Part shown: positions 35,967 to 47,915 of the stretch, in pieces
How the letters are laid out: each line of letters starts with the position of its first letter
Numbering within the stretch: position 1 is the stretch's first letter
Assembly: GCF_902167145.1 (NCBI RefSeq)
Contig: NC_050100.1
Location: forward strand, 216,436,081-216,500,080
Reading direction: 5' to 3'
Length of the DNA: 64,000 bases
Source of the DNA: Zea mays
Lineage: Eukaryota; Streptophyta; Magnoliopsida; Poales; Poaceae
Program-made: the position numbers and the translations under genes
Notes under the pieces: model-generated
Databases searched by the model: none
Seen by the model: the letters and a program-made list of their open reading frames with translations, nothing else
Told to the model about the DNA's origin: nothing

Positions 35967-36361
35967 GCAATAACAGCTCCGTGTAATTTTCTACTGTTTG
36001 GTTTTTGCGGCTGCGTTGGCCCGATGGCATTTTAGACGTCGGCCATGGCGGCTGCAAGTAGCAAGTGAGTAACTAGCTAGCTAGTACATCGTCGTCGTCC
36101 AGTGTTGTGAAGCAGAGTTAAGTACATGCGTGCTAATCTCCTGGTTGAGCTGCCGGTTGTTTTTTCTCACGGCACGGCCAGTCGAGAAGAGTCAGTAGTG
36201 TAATCTCGTGGTTTTATGATCATCTGTTGCAGCTTATGTATGGAACTTTGTCTATCTAGTACTATTTATTGGTCTTGAACGTGTCGTGATGATGATCTGC
36301 GTCTTTGTTGTTCTCACGTCGCATGTATGTATGGTGTGCGCACTTGTGACTTGTCATCTAA
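35967..36361 (+). other. 3' flank of the AP2/ERF gene
   Basis: Contains the likely 3' UTR (up to about 36250, with TTTATGATC/TATGTA poly(A)-like sequence) and then ordinary intergenic sequence up to the MITE at 36362. No ORF of interest. Confidence 0.5.
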
Positions 36362-36641
36362 GGCCCTGTTTGGGAACAAAGTTTTTGAAAACTACAGTTT
36401 TTGAAATACTATACTTTAGTTATGACAATACCGTAGCTTATAATACCGCAGTTTTGAAAACTGAGGTCCAGAGCTAAGTTTAGAATGCCTTAAAACAACT
36501 ATAGTATTTGTAATACTTCAGTTTTGAAAACAGAGATTTTACCCAGCTTGCCAAACACCATTATGTATATAATACTGCAGTATTTGAGAATACTGCAGTA
36601 TTCTTCCAAAACTGCAGAAAAACTTTGTTCCCAAACACCCC
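36362..36641. mobile_element. Tourist-like (PIF/Harbinger) MITE, 280 bp
   Basis: Inverted ends GGCCCTGTTTGGGAACAAAG and, from the right, GGGGTGTTTGGGAACAAAG, followed on both sides by TTTTT. The trinucleotide TAA flanks both sides (36359-36361 and 36642-36644), the PIF/Harbinger target duplication. The body is CTGCAG/CAGTTTTGAAAAC-rich and noncoding. It lies about 400 bases past the ERF stop codon. Confidence 0.88.
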
Positions 36642-36644
36642 TAA

Positions 36645-39600
36645 GCTGTTGAGCTGTGGCTTTTGGCTCCTGGTTTTGTTTTGTACTGTAGCTGCAAAGC
36701 AGAGATGATGCGGCTGGCAGCCGCCTGGTGAAACTAAGCCAAAGAATTTGATGTTGCCTGCACAGCAAACCCACATGGAAAAAAAGTCGACATGCAGTGC
36801 AGTGGTGGTTTGGCGATGATCTAGGCGTGACCAGTCATCAGCTGCCCTTCGTTCGTTCATCTACCACTACCGCTGCCGGTATGGATGCACACGAGTGGTG
36901 TCCTATGGTTTGCGAGACGTTCACAATCGAGCCCGTCCATTTGTTTATTCCAAGGCGGCAATGCAATATGCGGCAGAAGCATCTGGACAACCGGCCGGCC
37001 GTGCCCATCCATCATCAGCCTCATTTCCGAAAGCTTATCCCGGCGAAAACGACCGGACGCCCGCGGCGGCCCAGCCAATCCTTTTTCCTTTGTTCGCGTT
37101 CCTTCCACCTCCAGCAACCGGTGGTTGCGCAAGAGAACCGAGAACAGTTGGGGGTATGTACAACTTGAGACACTAGTTAAAGAGACTACATAATAAAATT
37201 TGAGACCATATATTATATATGCAGCGTATGTATAAAAAATCGTGAACTCGTCTCTTTATTTTTCACTAAGCCTCTCCGAGACTCCTCGAGAAAATCCATA
37301 TTAAATGAGGTTGCCCTTTGTTCACACGAAAGAAAGCAAACGTTTTCTGTATTCGTGCAGAGATCATTTCGAATCGCACTCGCTTTCAACTGAAGGCGCA
37401 GCGCAGCCAAGTCCGGAGGGCATAGGATGCGTTCACATCGCCCGAATCTGCCGTAGCCCCACCGGCAAATTATATTGCTGTAATAGCTGCGGCCGCCAAT
37501 TATTTGGCTCGCTCTATGGTAATGGCACCGGATTTTGATTTCTTGGCCGCTTTGATAGTGGATGGATGGAAGGAAGGAAGGTGTGATGTGGTTGTTCACA
37601 AATTTAAAGTGACGGCAGTTACTGTCACTTGTAATAAGTCCTTGGCGAAGAATGGAATAACCTACAGGGCATGCAAACGAGGCGTGCTGAGTTTAGCAGG
37701 AAGCAGGCACTGCGTTAGAAGACGTTTCATACACTAAAGGTAATAGTGAGGGAAGTCCAATAGTTAGTTGACTAAAAAATTGTTCCAAGAGAGGCTCTAA
37801 ATATGGTTCTATTTTACATATATGGCTCAAAACCATAAAACATTCTTCCAACAGCGGACCTATTTTATAAAATTTCATCAAATGGTTATAGGGCTCAGTC
37901 TCTCGGGTCGTAAATATAGTACCCATATACTGGAGCCCTATCCTCATTTCCACTTAATCTCCAACCATTTATTTCCTAATATTATGATTTATTTCCTTAA
38001 TAGCATTATTTAAGGCCTGACTATTGGAGTAAACATTTCTTTTGAGACCCTAAACATTCTAAATATGGTCCTATTTCAAATTTTAGGACTCTATTTTAGG
38101 GTTCGTTGTTGGAGATGCTCTAACTAGCTAACTATTGACTAATCTATTAAAAATAATTAATAGTTAAACTAGTAGATATGATGTTTAGATGTCTATAATT
38201 AATTTTAGTCCGTAACTATTAGCTTTATTACCTCTAAACATCACCGAAGAGTTATACCCACCACCAACTAAAGTCCGGTTAGGTTGAACTGCCACGCCAC
38301 GCAGGCACGCACGACACGACGTTAGTGTTAGTTCTCCTCCGGCAGCTCTTGCCTGTCCTGTCCAGCGCAGCGCAGCACAGCACAGCGGCGCGCGCCACGT
38401 TTGGTGGCTTCCGCTAGCTCACGTTTGGTGCGCCATCGTCTCCATCGCCAGCGTGACCGCGCCCACACGCCCTTCCTGGACGAGCCGCCGGCCCATGTGC
38501 GCTCCCGCGAACAGCAGCCACGCCCACGCCTTCTGGGCCACGCGCTCCAGCTCCTGTCCGCTCTATATGGCGCCGGAAAAACCGGATGGCCCAGGCCAAA
38601 TTTTTTGTTCAACCGGCGCCACTAACAGGGAGCCTTGCTACGAAATTCAAGCCAGGTGGGCTGGAATACCGGCCCAGACTGAAATACTTACCCTTTTTCT
38701 TTACCTTTTCACCTCTTCTCCTCATGACATATGCAAACTCTTGCCAAAAGCACTAAAAATGTAGCACTTGGATCAGCTTTCCATAAATATATCTCTCTCT
38801 CTAGGTTTTCTCAAACACCTCACCACGTCACTAAGCACAATGCATATGCAAAAGAGACTCATATTTAATGGGACTAGATTATCCCAAGTCCCAATTAAAA
38901 GATTTCTTCTCCTTATAGTATGTTTATCTATCCTAAACTCGGTCGAGCACTTCTCTACACACCATTCGACCATTTAGAGACGAAGCCAGCCGACGGATGC
39001 ACCGGTGTCAGCTCTATACTAGGCATAAATGTTAATTCTATAGTTGAACAGTTCATATCAAACATTTCTAGTTGATTTTGTGAAAATCGACGGTGTCAGC
39101 TGACACCAGTGAGTAGCCCTAGCTCTGCCCCTGCGACCATTGAAATGAAATAACATATAAGTTATATCTTTGCCTTGTGTATTCCATTTTATCTACTCCA
39201 GCTGTGAGCCTGTGATGCACACATATTCACACTTACCGAACCAACAGAAAAACACATATTTTATATATTATATACTCAAGTATATATACTTTTGTTAAAA
39301 ATAGAGAAAAAAAAATAAAACCGGTTTGTACCGGGTCTAGCCCCACCATGCAGCCCCTAAGGCCTAGGTATATGACATTGTGATCGGGTTGGGCCGGCAT
39401 GGCCCTAGTGGATAACAGGACAAGTCGTCCTCGGCCTGTGCTAAACTGTTCGTAATTAGATGCCCAGGCGCCAGCGTAGCCCCAAATTTATATTCTTGTC
39501 AGAAACTATGGTCATCGTGCTAAGCAACTTAGATGGAGTTTAGGCTTAAAAAGGTGAGTGTTCAATCTAGTAGTAAACTAGTAGTGATGGTTGAAGTGGC

Positions 39601-39725
39601 GGCTTAGCCCTTTTTTGGGATGATAATGCATTGGTGATCGGTATATTGATGTGCCAGTGTTAGGTATATTGATGTGTCGGTGTCTATATATATCCAAATT
39701 CTTTTTACTTGGCGCGTGACTTTGT
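36645..39725. other. Intergenic with scattered MITE relics
   Basis: No intact gene seen. At 37740-38260 AT-rich blocks with GGAGATGCTC and ACCTCTAAACATC text resemble worn MITE ends. At 38400-38590 a GC-rich stretch is open on the minus strand (text such as ELERVAQKAWAWLLFAGAHM) and could be a gene fragment, but I do not recognise it. The rest is AT-rich. Confidence 0.4.
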
Positions 39726-40250
39726 TTGATGGTGAGCCACGGGAAGAAAATCGACAGCGCATGTGGGATACTTTGCAGAGTTGGAAAGCCCGGGTCCAGA
39801 GAGTCATGCTGGTTTACTACTGGGTATTTTAATGAGACTCTTTGGCAATTTCAGCATTTTTCAGCCACTAGAAGAGGGGAGAAACAAATAATGGAAGCTT
39901 TCAGGGAAACTTTAAATTTCTGTGACTTGCACGATATTGGTTTTATATGCTTTGCCATGGATCTACGACAATTGTCAGCATGGGGTTCATAATGTTAGAG
40001 TGGTACGGTGCTGGATAGAGGTGTCGGGTCCGAAGCCAGAGCTGGATGGGTTTGTTTCGTAAAGGTACGGGTGACTCAGTTTGGACTTGCCCTGACCATT
40101 GGCCTCTATTGCTGCAGACATCGCAGGTTGCGGCTGCTGATGGGCGCCAGAAAAAACGTGTCTTTTACGAGATCATGTGCGAGAACAGGAGCCTTCCATT
40201 GATGAACGAGTACAGGGTACCTGGGGATGGTCTCAGCTGTACTCCCCGCG
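39726..40250 (+). pseudogene. Decayed LINE (non-LTR retrotransposon) endonuclease fragment
   Basis: The plus strand reads YFNETLWQFQHFSATRRGEK, then FRETLNFCDLHDIGF (39820-39960). This is the DFNE...W / RR.E.QM..FRE.L..C.L.DIGF pattern of the apurinic endonuclease domain in plant LINEs; the catalytic DFN has become YFN. After frameshifts near 40000-40090, LDRGVG..., DHWPLLL and KKRVFYEIMCENRSLP follow, matching the distal endonuclease region. No reverse transcriptase is present. Dead fragment. Confidence 0.6.
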
Positions 40251-40255
40251 AGTAA

Positions 40256-41549
40256 AAAGAGATGGACTGATGGAGTAAAAAGAAGTTCAGCTCAGTACTG
40301 TGACAAGTGTGATGAGTGATGACCAAGGGGAGTAGTGCACGGATAATGCAGGTATGGCAAATATTCATCTAGAAGATGAACGGAGATACATGCAAGCCTC
40401 TTCGGCAAAACCCAGATTGGTTATAGGCCTTCGCGGAAGGATTATTGGAAAATTATATTCAGGTGGTGGGATGACCATAAACAATGGGGTTAGCGACGCA
40501 ACAGAATAAACGTCACAGGAACCTGTTCATCAGATGAGGAACAGCTCCTAAGCGTGGACAGCTAGCTTGCTTTTCTTGTGCACACATGCTAGTCTTCTTT
40601 ACTGTTCTACGACTGCAGCAGCCGCTGCGAGCGAGACGAGAAATGCATTGCGGCCGGTCGGACTGACCTGCAAGCTGATGCCTAGATCGATATCAATTCG
40701 GTAACTAAAGTCGAACTAGGATCCTACTCACCAGACCAAGAAATACAAAGCGCATTTGTTCTGGCCGTTTTGTTTTTGGGGTAAAAAAAAGACGCTTTTC
40801 ATCTGCTGGTGCAAACTAAAGAAGGAAAAAAAAGGCAGCAACAAATAAAAAGCAGGAAAGACGCTGATGGGTACTTTGGTGGGGGACGCGGAAAGCGGCC
40901 GCGTAGTTTTTACACGACGATGGTTTTGCCATCCCCAAGCTTTTTCTCTCTCTCCCTCTTTTCCCCCCGGCCCGCCGCGCACTAGCGAGCTCGGCCCGAT
41001 CGCGACGGGCCTGAAAAATCTCTGGTGCCGACCGAGCCCACGAGCAGATAAAAAAAATTCATTTCGAACTTTCCATCTGAAATACGCATGGCGCGCAGCA
41101 ATTAATGTTTGCGAGCTGACTGACATGACAGCAACCGTTCATCAGGTAATGATATTTCTACGCATTTTTATAGACGAGCAGTCTGACCTACCTATCCCCC
41201 CATCTTTCCGACCATGAACACGACGATTTAACTAATTATATGCTGTACGTGTCGCTGCAACTGCAAGTACGCGCACGGAAAGCCGGCGGCTCGTCGAGTC
41301 CATCACGATGGAAAAGTATATTTGGTAGCAGCAGTTGCTCGGTTTGTTGTTCCGACTGGCTGTTGTTATTGTTGTTGTTGCTGCTGCTGCCACCAAGAAC
41401 GATGATGCGGGGTGTGTTTTTCCGTTTATTAATTTGGCTGCATCTTTTAGTGAAGAGCATCAGGCAAATCAACAGCGTAAAAGCTAGAGCAGATACCGGC
41501 CAATGAAAGCCGCTGGTGCCCGACTTAGGTCTCAGAGAATTATATGTTA
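40256..41549. other. Intergenic
   Basis: No gene recognised. Open frames at 40728-41217 come from a GC-rich patch and lack family features. A short TTGTTGTTG/CTGCTGCTG microsatellite lies at about 41364-41392. Confidence 0.5.
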
Positions 41550-41614
41550 GGGGGTGTTTGGTTATGTGGACTAAAGTTTAGCCCGGGTCACATCAAACGC
41601 CTCCAAACACCCCC
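41550..41614. mobile_element. 65-bp Tourist-type mini-MITE
   Basis: GGGGGTGTTTGG at 41550 and CCAAACACCCCC ending at 41614 are inverted copies enclosing GACTAAAGTTTAG, and TTA flanks both sides (41547-41549, 41615-41617). It is a very short near-palindrome with PIF/Harbinger-type duplication. Confidence 0.75.
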
Positions 41615-43232
41615 TTAGTTGACCCTCCTTCTCTTCTTTTTTTAAGTTGCTACGCTGCACTTGACAGCGTGATCGAACAGCTAGCTAGCGCCTGACGACA
41701 GCGGGAAGAATCTGAATGGGCGGTTCCTAACATGTGAGTCAGAACTCAGAAGCAGGGTCCTAGGCATATAATTGGTATGTACGATTAAGCTTAGGGCATA
41801 TACAATGGGTGTGTTGAGTTGTGTCTTTAAACAGATGCAAATTTATATCCTTGATGGTTTTGGTTATGCAATCAGTGTCGTCCCAGACCCTCCAGAAATA
41901 CAGAAAAGCAACGAGCTGCGGAGTATATAAGGGTCGAATAATTTCTTCTTCTTTAACAAGTCGTCGGTTCCTAACATGTGAAGCCGCCTAGCTGCGTGGG
42001 GCATAGTTATATATGCAGCGGAATCATGTATTTTATATAACACCATCTTTGTTTCGTCCATAACAAGTTTAATTCCTAAGGAAAAAAAGACGAAAATTAG
42101 AGGAAAACCTCTAATTTGAACAAGAGAAGTAATAAGGCCGCGTCAAGCAGTCTTTCTCTCTCTCAAGAACTCGAACGGACGGCGACAAACACAATTAACT
42201 ACTACTGCCACATCGTGCAGAGTGTACTTGCACACGACATTTCCCTTCTTGTTGGACAAGTGTCTAGGTTCGATGAATTTACATAACCGCGCGCCTCGAA
42301 CACTGTTCTCTCTCCATCTATCCGGGTTGTTCTTACACAGACCCTACTTATCAATAGGCCAACAAGTCTATCATCTTAATGATTCAATGCTCTGATCATT
42401 TCATGTGTGCACATGAGAGATCTGGCAAATGGGCAAGGAATGCTAAACATAACATGGCATAGCACACGTCATTTCTAAAATAAATCGACTATAGTAACAG
42501 ATCCCCCCAATCCAGTATTGTGCAGCCGGGACTAAACACTCTACTCTGTAGTTCAAAATGCATGTCCTAGTACCGAAAACGGCGCTTTAATTAGTATTGT
42601 TTTTTTGTGAGCACCAGTAGTAAAGGTTCCTTTTTAATACTAGTTCATATGGCATGAATCGGTACTAAGATGTGATGTTCCTCTGGACCGGTTCTAACCA
42701 CAAAAGGTACTGAAAGTCTATTTTAGTAACGGTTCTTTTAAGGACCACTACCAAATTGGATTTATAAATATGTACATTAACTAATATGCGTACAAACAGA
42801 TGTAGCAAGCTCTTTCCAAAGAAATATATTTACAAATAGTAGCAATAGTTTTTTTAAGAGTACTAGTAAGACGTCTATACATTGCTACAGTATCGAAACA
42901 CTGTTTTTATGTTTTATTGGACAGTGTTGAAACAGTGGCCGAAATCCAAAGGTTTCCATTCAGCCCCAAGCCCCCAACGCGTTTCTTCGTCCTTCGAGAT
43001 GGGTAGAACGAATAGTGCATGCGGTCTCGTGTTATGCACATCAGCACATGTAGATGTAGACTTGCTTTTTCCCTTCGCCCTCGCCCAGTTGCCGTTGCGT
43101 GCTACGGAACAAAACAATACGGCAGGGGAGCAGGGCCATCACGCACCAATGCCACTGCGGCGACCACCCCGGCCCAGAAGTCGGCTCCACTCCGGATCCT
43201 ACGTGGCATGCCATCTGGGCCCACTCCCGCGC
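41615..43232. other. Intergenic upstream of the TPP gene
   Basis: At 41795 GGGCATATACAATGGGTGTG is a one-sided copy of the GGGCATGTACA MITE end. Around 42530-42770 text such as AGTAGTAAAGGTTCC and GGACCGGTTCTAACC resembles the GGTTCC/ACCGGTACTAAAGG repeats of a CACTA-derived family, too decayed to delimit. No gene seen. Confidence 0.4.
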
Positions 43233-43239
43233 TATAAAA
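43233..43239 (+). promoter_or_regulatory. TATA box of the TPP gene
   Basis: GCTATAAAAG lies 212 bases before the ATG, in a GC-rich context, giving a predicted start near 43265 and a leader of about 185 bases. Confidence 0.7.
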
Positions 43240-43450
43240 GTACCCCGCACTCCTCCCACCCGCATCGACCCACATCTGAAGCCCTGTCCTGAGAAGCCCG
43301 CACAGTCCTCCCAAGTCAAGGCTCGCTGCGTTTGTCCCGTCCGTCCATTTGCTTCGTGCTGCACTGCTGCGACGGGACGATCGAGAAAGTCGCCGGATTT
43401 GCCTCCCACGAACCTGCTGCCTGGGCTAGGCCGCTGGAGAAGCGAAGCAC

Positions 43451-45814
43451 ATGACGAACCAGCAGGACGTGGTCGTGTCCGAGATGGGCATTGCGGCCGG
43501 AGCCGCGCTGCCGGGCCCCAGCCCGGCCCTCCTTGCCTGCCGGGGCGCGGCCGCCGGCGCAATGTCCCTGCGGTACCTCGACCTGGCAGCGGCGGCCGCG
43601 CGCTCGGCCAGCGGCACCTGGGCCGACGCCATGCGCGCCTCCTCGCCCACCCGCTCCCGCGCCGCCGACGAGTTCACGGCCTGGGTGGTGAGTCTTCTTT
43701 GCCGCGCGCGCGTGCGCTCGTCTTCCTGACACGCGTCGGGAGCTTGCACGCGCACGCGTGCATGTTTTTTTTGCCTCGAGGTACGATGCTGACCCTGTCT
43801 GCTTGGCCTCTCCTGCTGCAGAGGAAGCACCCGTCGGCGCTGGGGAAGTTCGAGCAGATCGCCAGCGCGTCCAAGGGGAAGAAGGTCGTCATGTTCCTAG
43901 ACTACGACGGCACGCTCTCCCCCATCGTCGCCGACCCCGACGCCGCCTACATGAGCGACGCGGTGAGGCTTCTCGTGCTGCTCGATCGACCACGGTCCCC
44001 GGCGCATACAACCTTCCATGCCGTCCGGCCGGGCAAAAGTAGCTCTCACTCGACTGACGTCCCCCCCTCCCCTCATCTTGCGCAGATGAGAGCGGCGGTG
44101 CGCGACGTAGCGAAGCACTTCCCGACGTCGATCGTGAGCGGGCGCTGCCGCGACAAGGTACATTGCCTGCGCCACTACTCGTCTCAGCAGCCAGTCGTCA
44201 GCACCGCAGAGGCGCAGACACTTGAGAAAAGCTCGCACGCGCGTGCAGCATGTGCACACATACATACACACCATTGGCTGATTTGGCTTTCTTCTTCGTT
44301 GTCGCGCGCGCGCGCGCGCTGCTCAGGTGCGCAACTTCGTCGCCCTCTCGGAGCTCTACTACGCCGGCAGCCATGGCATGGACATCAAGGGACCAAGCTC
44401 CAATGTGCGGTTTCTAGCTCTCCTCACTTTCATCTCCTCCTTGAGAGTTCGTCCGAGCTAGACTACCGATCATTCTCATCCCTCTGCACTCCATGCATGA
44501 TGACTTTGGCTGATCAATCAAATCTTCCCCTCTCATTCCTACCTCTGCAGCCCGAGTCAGTTCTGTGCCAACCAGCAAGCGAGTTCCTCCCGGTGATGGA
44601 CGAGGTACGCTGCTAATTAAAGTCGATTAGAAGAACACTACTTGCCTGCAGTCCACCTGCGCTTAGCTTGTGAAGTCCACTGTCCACCCGATGCAAGAGG
44701 AGATTTAACAATAATGGCCATGCGCGCGCGCGCGGTGACTCCCATCTCTGTCAGGTGTACAAGGCGCTGGTGGAAAAGACCAAGTCCACACCTGGCGCCA
44801 AGGTGGAGCACAACAAGTTCTGCCTGTCCGTGCACTTCAGATGTGTAGATGAAAAGGTAGGCAACGCCTTACTCCGACGATCCATCCCGGCCGTAGATGA
44901 AAATAAAGTTTGCATCGATCACGTACGCGCGGCTAATTTATTCTGAAAAAAAACAAGGAATTTGTCGTAGCTAACCACCGCCTCCATACCTTATATATCT
45001 TCCTTCCCTGCAGAGATGGAATGGTCTGGCGGAGCAGGTGAAGGCGGTGACCAAGGACTATCCCAAGCTGAAGCTCACTCATGGGAGGAAGGTAACTAGA
45101 CAGACTTGACCGGAACACGCATATACAAACGCAGTGCAGCTGATTGACTGTCCTTGTCCTTGCCTGACGATAATAGCAGTACTGCTAGTGATCAGTAGTG
45201 AAGAAACTGAGCAAGACTGATGGAAACTTTGGTGTGCGCATCAGGTTCTGGAGATCCGCCCGAGCATCATGTGGGACAAGGGCAAGGCGTTGGAGTTCCT
45301 GCTCGAATCGCTCGGTACGTGCATCGCGACAATGCAGCCAACAGACTTCCCTCCCGCCTTCTTCTTCCGTATTTCCCCTGGCGCGCGCGCGGGATATCGT
45401 CTTGTCTCCGTCCGTGTGTCGTCCACAGTCGCTTTCGCCTGCAGTTTTTGTATTCAGTACTTGCGTATCACACCCCCTGCTGCATGCCCAAAAACAAATG
45501 GCAGCTGATGGATGGATGGATGGATGGATGGATGACACGCCGCCTACGTTTCCGCTGTCTCTCTCTCTCCAGGATTCGCCAACCGCAGCGACGTCCTCCC
45601 GGTGTACATCGGCGACGACCGCACCGACGAGGATGCTTTCAAGGTGCTGAGGAAGAGGGGCCAAGGCATCGGGATCCTCGTGTCCAAGTGCCCCAAGGAG
45701 ACGAACGCCTCCTACTCCCTGCAGGACCCCGGCGAGGTCATGGACTTCCTGCTCCGTCTCGTGGATTGGAAGCGGAAATCATCGGCGGCCCCGATGGTTC
45801 GGCCGCGGGTGTAG
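43451..45814 (+). CDS. TPP: Trehalose-6-phosphate phosphatase, nine exons, 357 aa
   Basis: Cuts phosphate from trehalose-6-phosphate to give trehalose and so sets the level of this sugar signal; RAMOSA3 of maize is a relative, but this protein differs from it. Coding exons: 43451-43687, 43822-43962, 44086-44157, 44327-44404, 44551-44604, 44755-44856, 45014-45091, 45245-45314, 45573-45814. All introns are GT-AG; the first seven are phase 0 and the last is phase 1, and the frame is continuous. HAD-phosphatase motifs are intact: LDYDGTLSP (nucleophile D106, acid D108), IVSGR (142-146), [10 protein letters not shown] (161-170), [29 protein letters not shown] (256-270) and [12 protein letters not shown] (289-300). 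The N-terminus is short and divergent, with the [10 protein letters not shown] motif seen in plant TPPs. No synthase domain. The ATG at 43451 is the first in the leader in this frame. Confidence 0.95.
44308..44319. repeat. (GC)n microsatellite in TPP intron 3
   Basis: GCGCGCGCGCGCGC lies just before the acceptor of exon 4. Similar short GC runs occur near 44722-44733 and 45382-45391. Confidence 0.8.
45506..45535. repeat. (GATG)n microsatellite in the last TPP intron
   Basis: Six to seven GATG units lie just upstream of the acceptor of exon 9. Confidence 0.9.
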
Positions 45815-47685
45815 CTCGGCAGCCCGGAGGTCGACTACTCGATCGATGGAATCGGTGTCCAATCATGCGAACATACCCGACCACGACCATTTTTCCTCTC
45901 TCTCTCTCTCTCTCTCTAGCTTGTGTGGTGGCCTCGGAAACCGACCTGTGGTGGTTGCTGCATTACATGTTCTTCGATTCCCTGACCACTGTGTGCTGCC
46001 TACGCCACCGAGGAAAAAGAGAGGCCACACACAAAGCACAACGTCGCTGAAAATGTGTTTGGGCATGTTGGCACTACTGTCGAATACAGTAACCGTGTCT
46101 ACTCCAAGGCAGTGTACTACCCCGGCCCCTCCTCCAATTGTCGCGTTATTATTTTTGTCCCTCTTCCCCCAATGGGTCTGGAACTGGAAGGCATCTGCAA
46201 ATTAAGCTACCTGCCGTCCTAGAAGAACCAACCAACAGAGAAGGTTCTTCACTTGACTTCACCCCCATCATCATGTAACTAGCTAGTACGTCTAGAGGGC
46301 CCGGCACTGTTCATGCGTACTTACCCTCTGTAAAATCTAGTGGATGAAAGTAAGATCCAGGTAACGGAATTACATTACGTCTGCAAATTGTTCCGTACCT
46401 CGATCCTATAGGTGCAGCACTGCAGCTATATGCATCATATGCCTCTCGCATGATCTGCCTGCCGTCTCCAACTGCCACTTCTTACCGTGACAAATTAATG
46501 CTATCTCCATAACAAATATTACTTAGATGATACATACAGTCATGTGTGAGCTCAGCTGATTCGTGTCGAGCAGCTGCGATCACTGGGGTGGTACGAACAC
46601 GCCTGATATTAATATTATACGGCGAGCTCCTGAATAGTTTTTGGGAGTGTACTGTACGATGGGGACAGCTCATTATTGAGATGGCGATCGGAGCGCGCAT
46701 ATAAATAGCAGGTCTACACGGCCCCTATACTAAACTCACGCTGTGGATCCCGTATACGTGATTCCTTCAGATGGCATACAATAGGCCGGCTCGCTCGTCT
46801 CCTCCGATCCTACAACTGTGCCGTGGTCCCTGCTGATGAATTAATGTGGATGATGCTAGTATTTTATGGCGCATCTTCGAATATTAAGTACGTACTGTAC
46901 TGTGGAGTAGTAAGTTCTTGAGATACGATCAGGATTCGCTGCTGCCCCGGTAACGTAAGTGCCTGGAATTAGGCGGCATACTCGATCGAGATCTAACCAT
47001 TAACAATCTAGCTATGTGGAGTTCGTGGCCTTGATCAGGCCGCCAAACCCTCCTTATCTGAAGATGAGTCATTAGGCAGCCTCCTATATATATTATTAAT
47101 CCCCGGTAGACGCATAGATTATTAAGGAACCAGTGAGTAATTAAGTGACAGAAGCCTTAGCTTCTCGTGTTCTCTCATTCATGCGCCCTGTCCGATCCTG
47201 CTGTCCAGATATGACGATTCCTCGCAATGATTCGACGCATATTCTCGATCACGTGATCGCATGGTGGCGTGTACAGCACACTTCTAGAGCTCATGTTCTA
47301 GTGCTCAAAAAAGCCAATGAGCACTGCTTAAAATGGAGAGAATATGTAAGGGCGACAGGGAGATAGAGAGACTGCTTCCGCGCAGCCCGGCGCCTCTCTC
47401 TCGCCGGCGGATCGGAGGTTCCATGCCACGAGCCCCTACTTACAGCCGGACGGCGCGAAGGGGTTCGTTATGCTGTTTTATGAATTATGTCATTCTTTAT
47501 TTATGGTTTATAAATTAAGTAATTTGTATTTATTTTAATAAACTATATAATTTTTTGTTTGCTTAGTTATATGTGCCTCCTGCCACAAGGAAGGTATATT
47601 TTTTCTTTAAGTGTTGGCTAGCCTGGTCAGTCTGGGAGTGTGTTACAAATTGCCACTTAAATCAATCAACCACAAAACATACACT
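45815..47685. other. TPP 3' flank and intergenic sequence
   Basis: The TPP 3' UTR probably reaches about 46300. A (CT)n run lies at about 45898-45918. Beyond it no gene or element with clear ends is seen. Confidence 0.5.
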
Positions 47686-47915
47686 ATTCGTCTGATTGGA
47701 TGCCTATGTCTGGACGCGCTGGCTCGGGTGGCCCTGGCTGACCTGATACGTCAGTTTTCTGGGTACGAGTGGATGCAACCAAATGGCTATAAAATGGCTT
47801 CTTTTGCATCCGCTCATGCAGTATGCGTCTCTCTTGTGCAGACAACCAAACAGGAGCTTAGACAGAGTCAATGCATATGGTGGTCCAAGACGAGACGGTG
47901 CGAGTAACCAAACAT
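47686..47915. mobile_element. Unnamed MITE-like repeat, copy 1
   Basis: Shares an ordered set of blocks with 58265-58492: a GATTGG start, GCATCC(A/G)CTCA, CAACCAAA, AGTCAA(T/C)GCATA(T/C)GGTGGTCCA and a final GTGCGA/GG..AACCAA. The ends TTGGTTAC (from the right) and GATTGGATG suggest short inverted termini. Superfamily not determined. Confidence 0.5.

Noticed and set aside
35234..35986. 250-codon ORF overlapping the ERF gene in another frame
   Set aside because: Alanine/arginine/proline-rich shadow of a GC-rich coding sequence; the AP2 domain is in the other frame.
38328..38625. GC-rich open frames on both strands as a small gene
   Set aside because: No recognisable domain and no splice or promoter context; kept only as a possible gene fragment in the intergenic entry.
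43099..44616. 505-codon ORF across the TPP gene
   Set aside because: It runs through TPP introns in a frame different from the catalytic motifs; the spliced TPP model explains the region.
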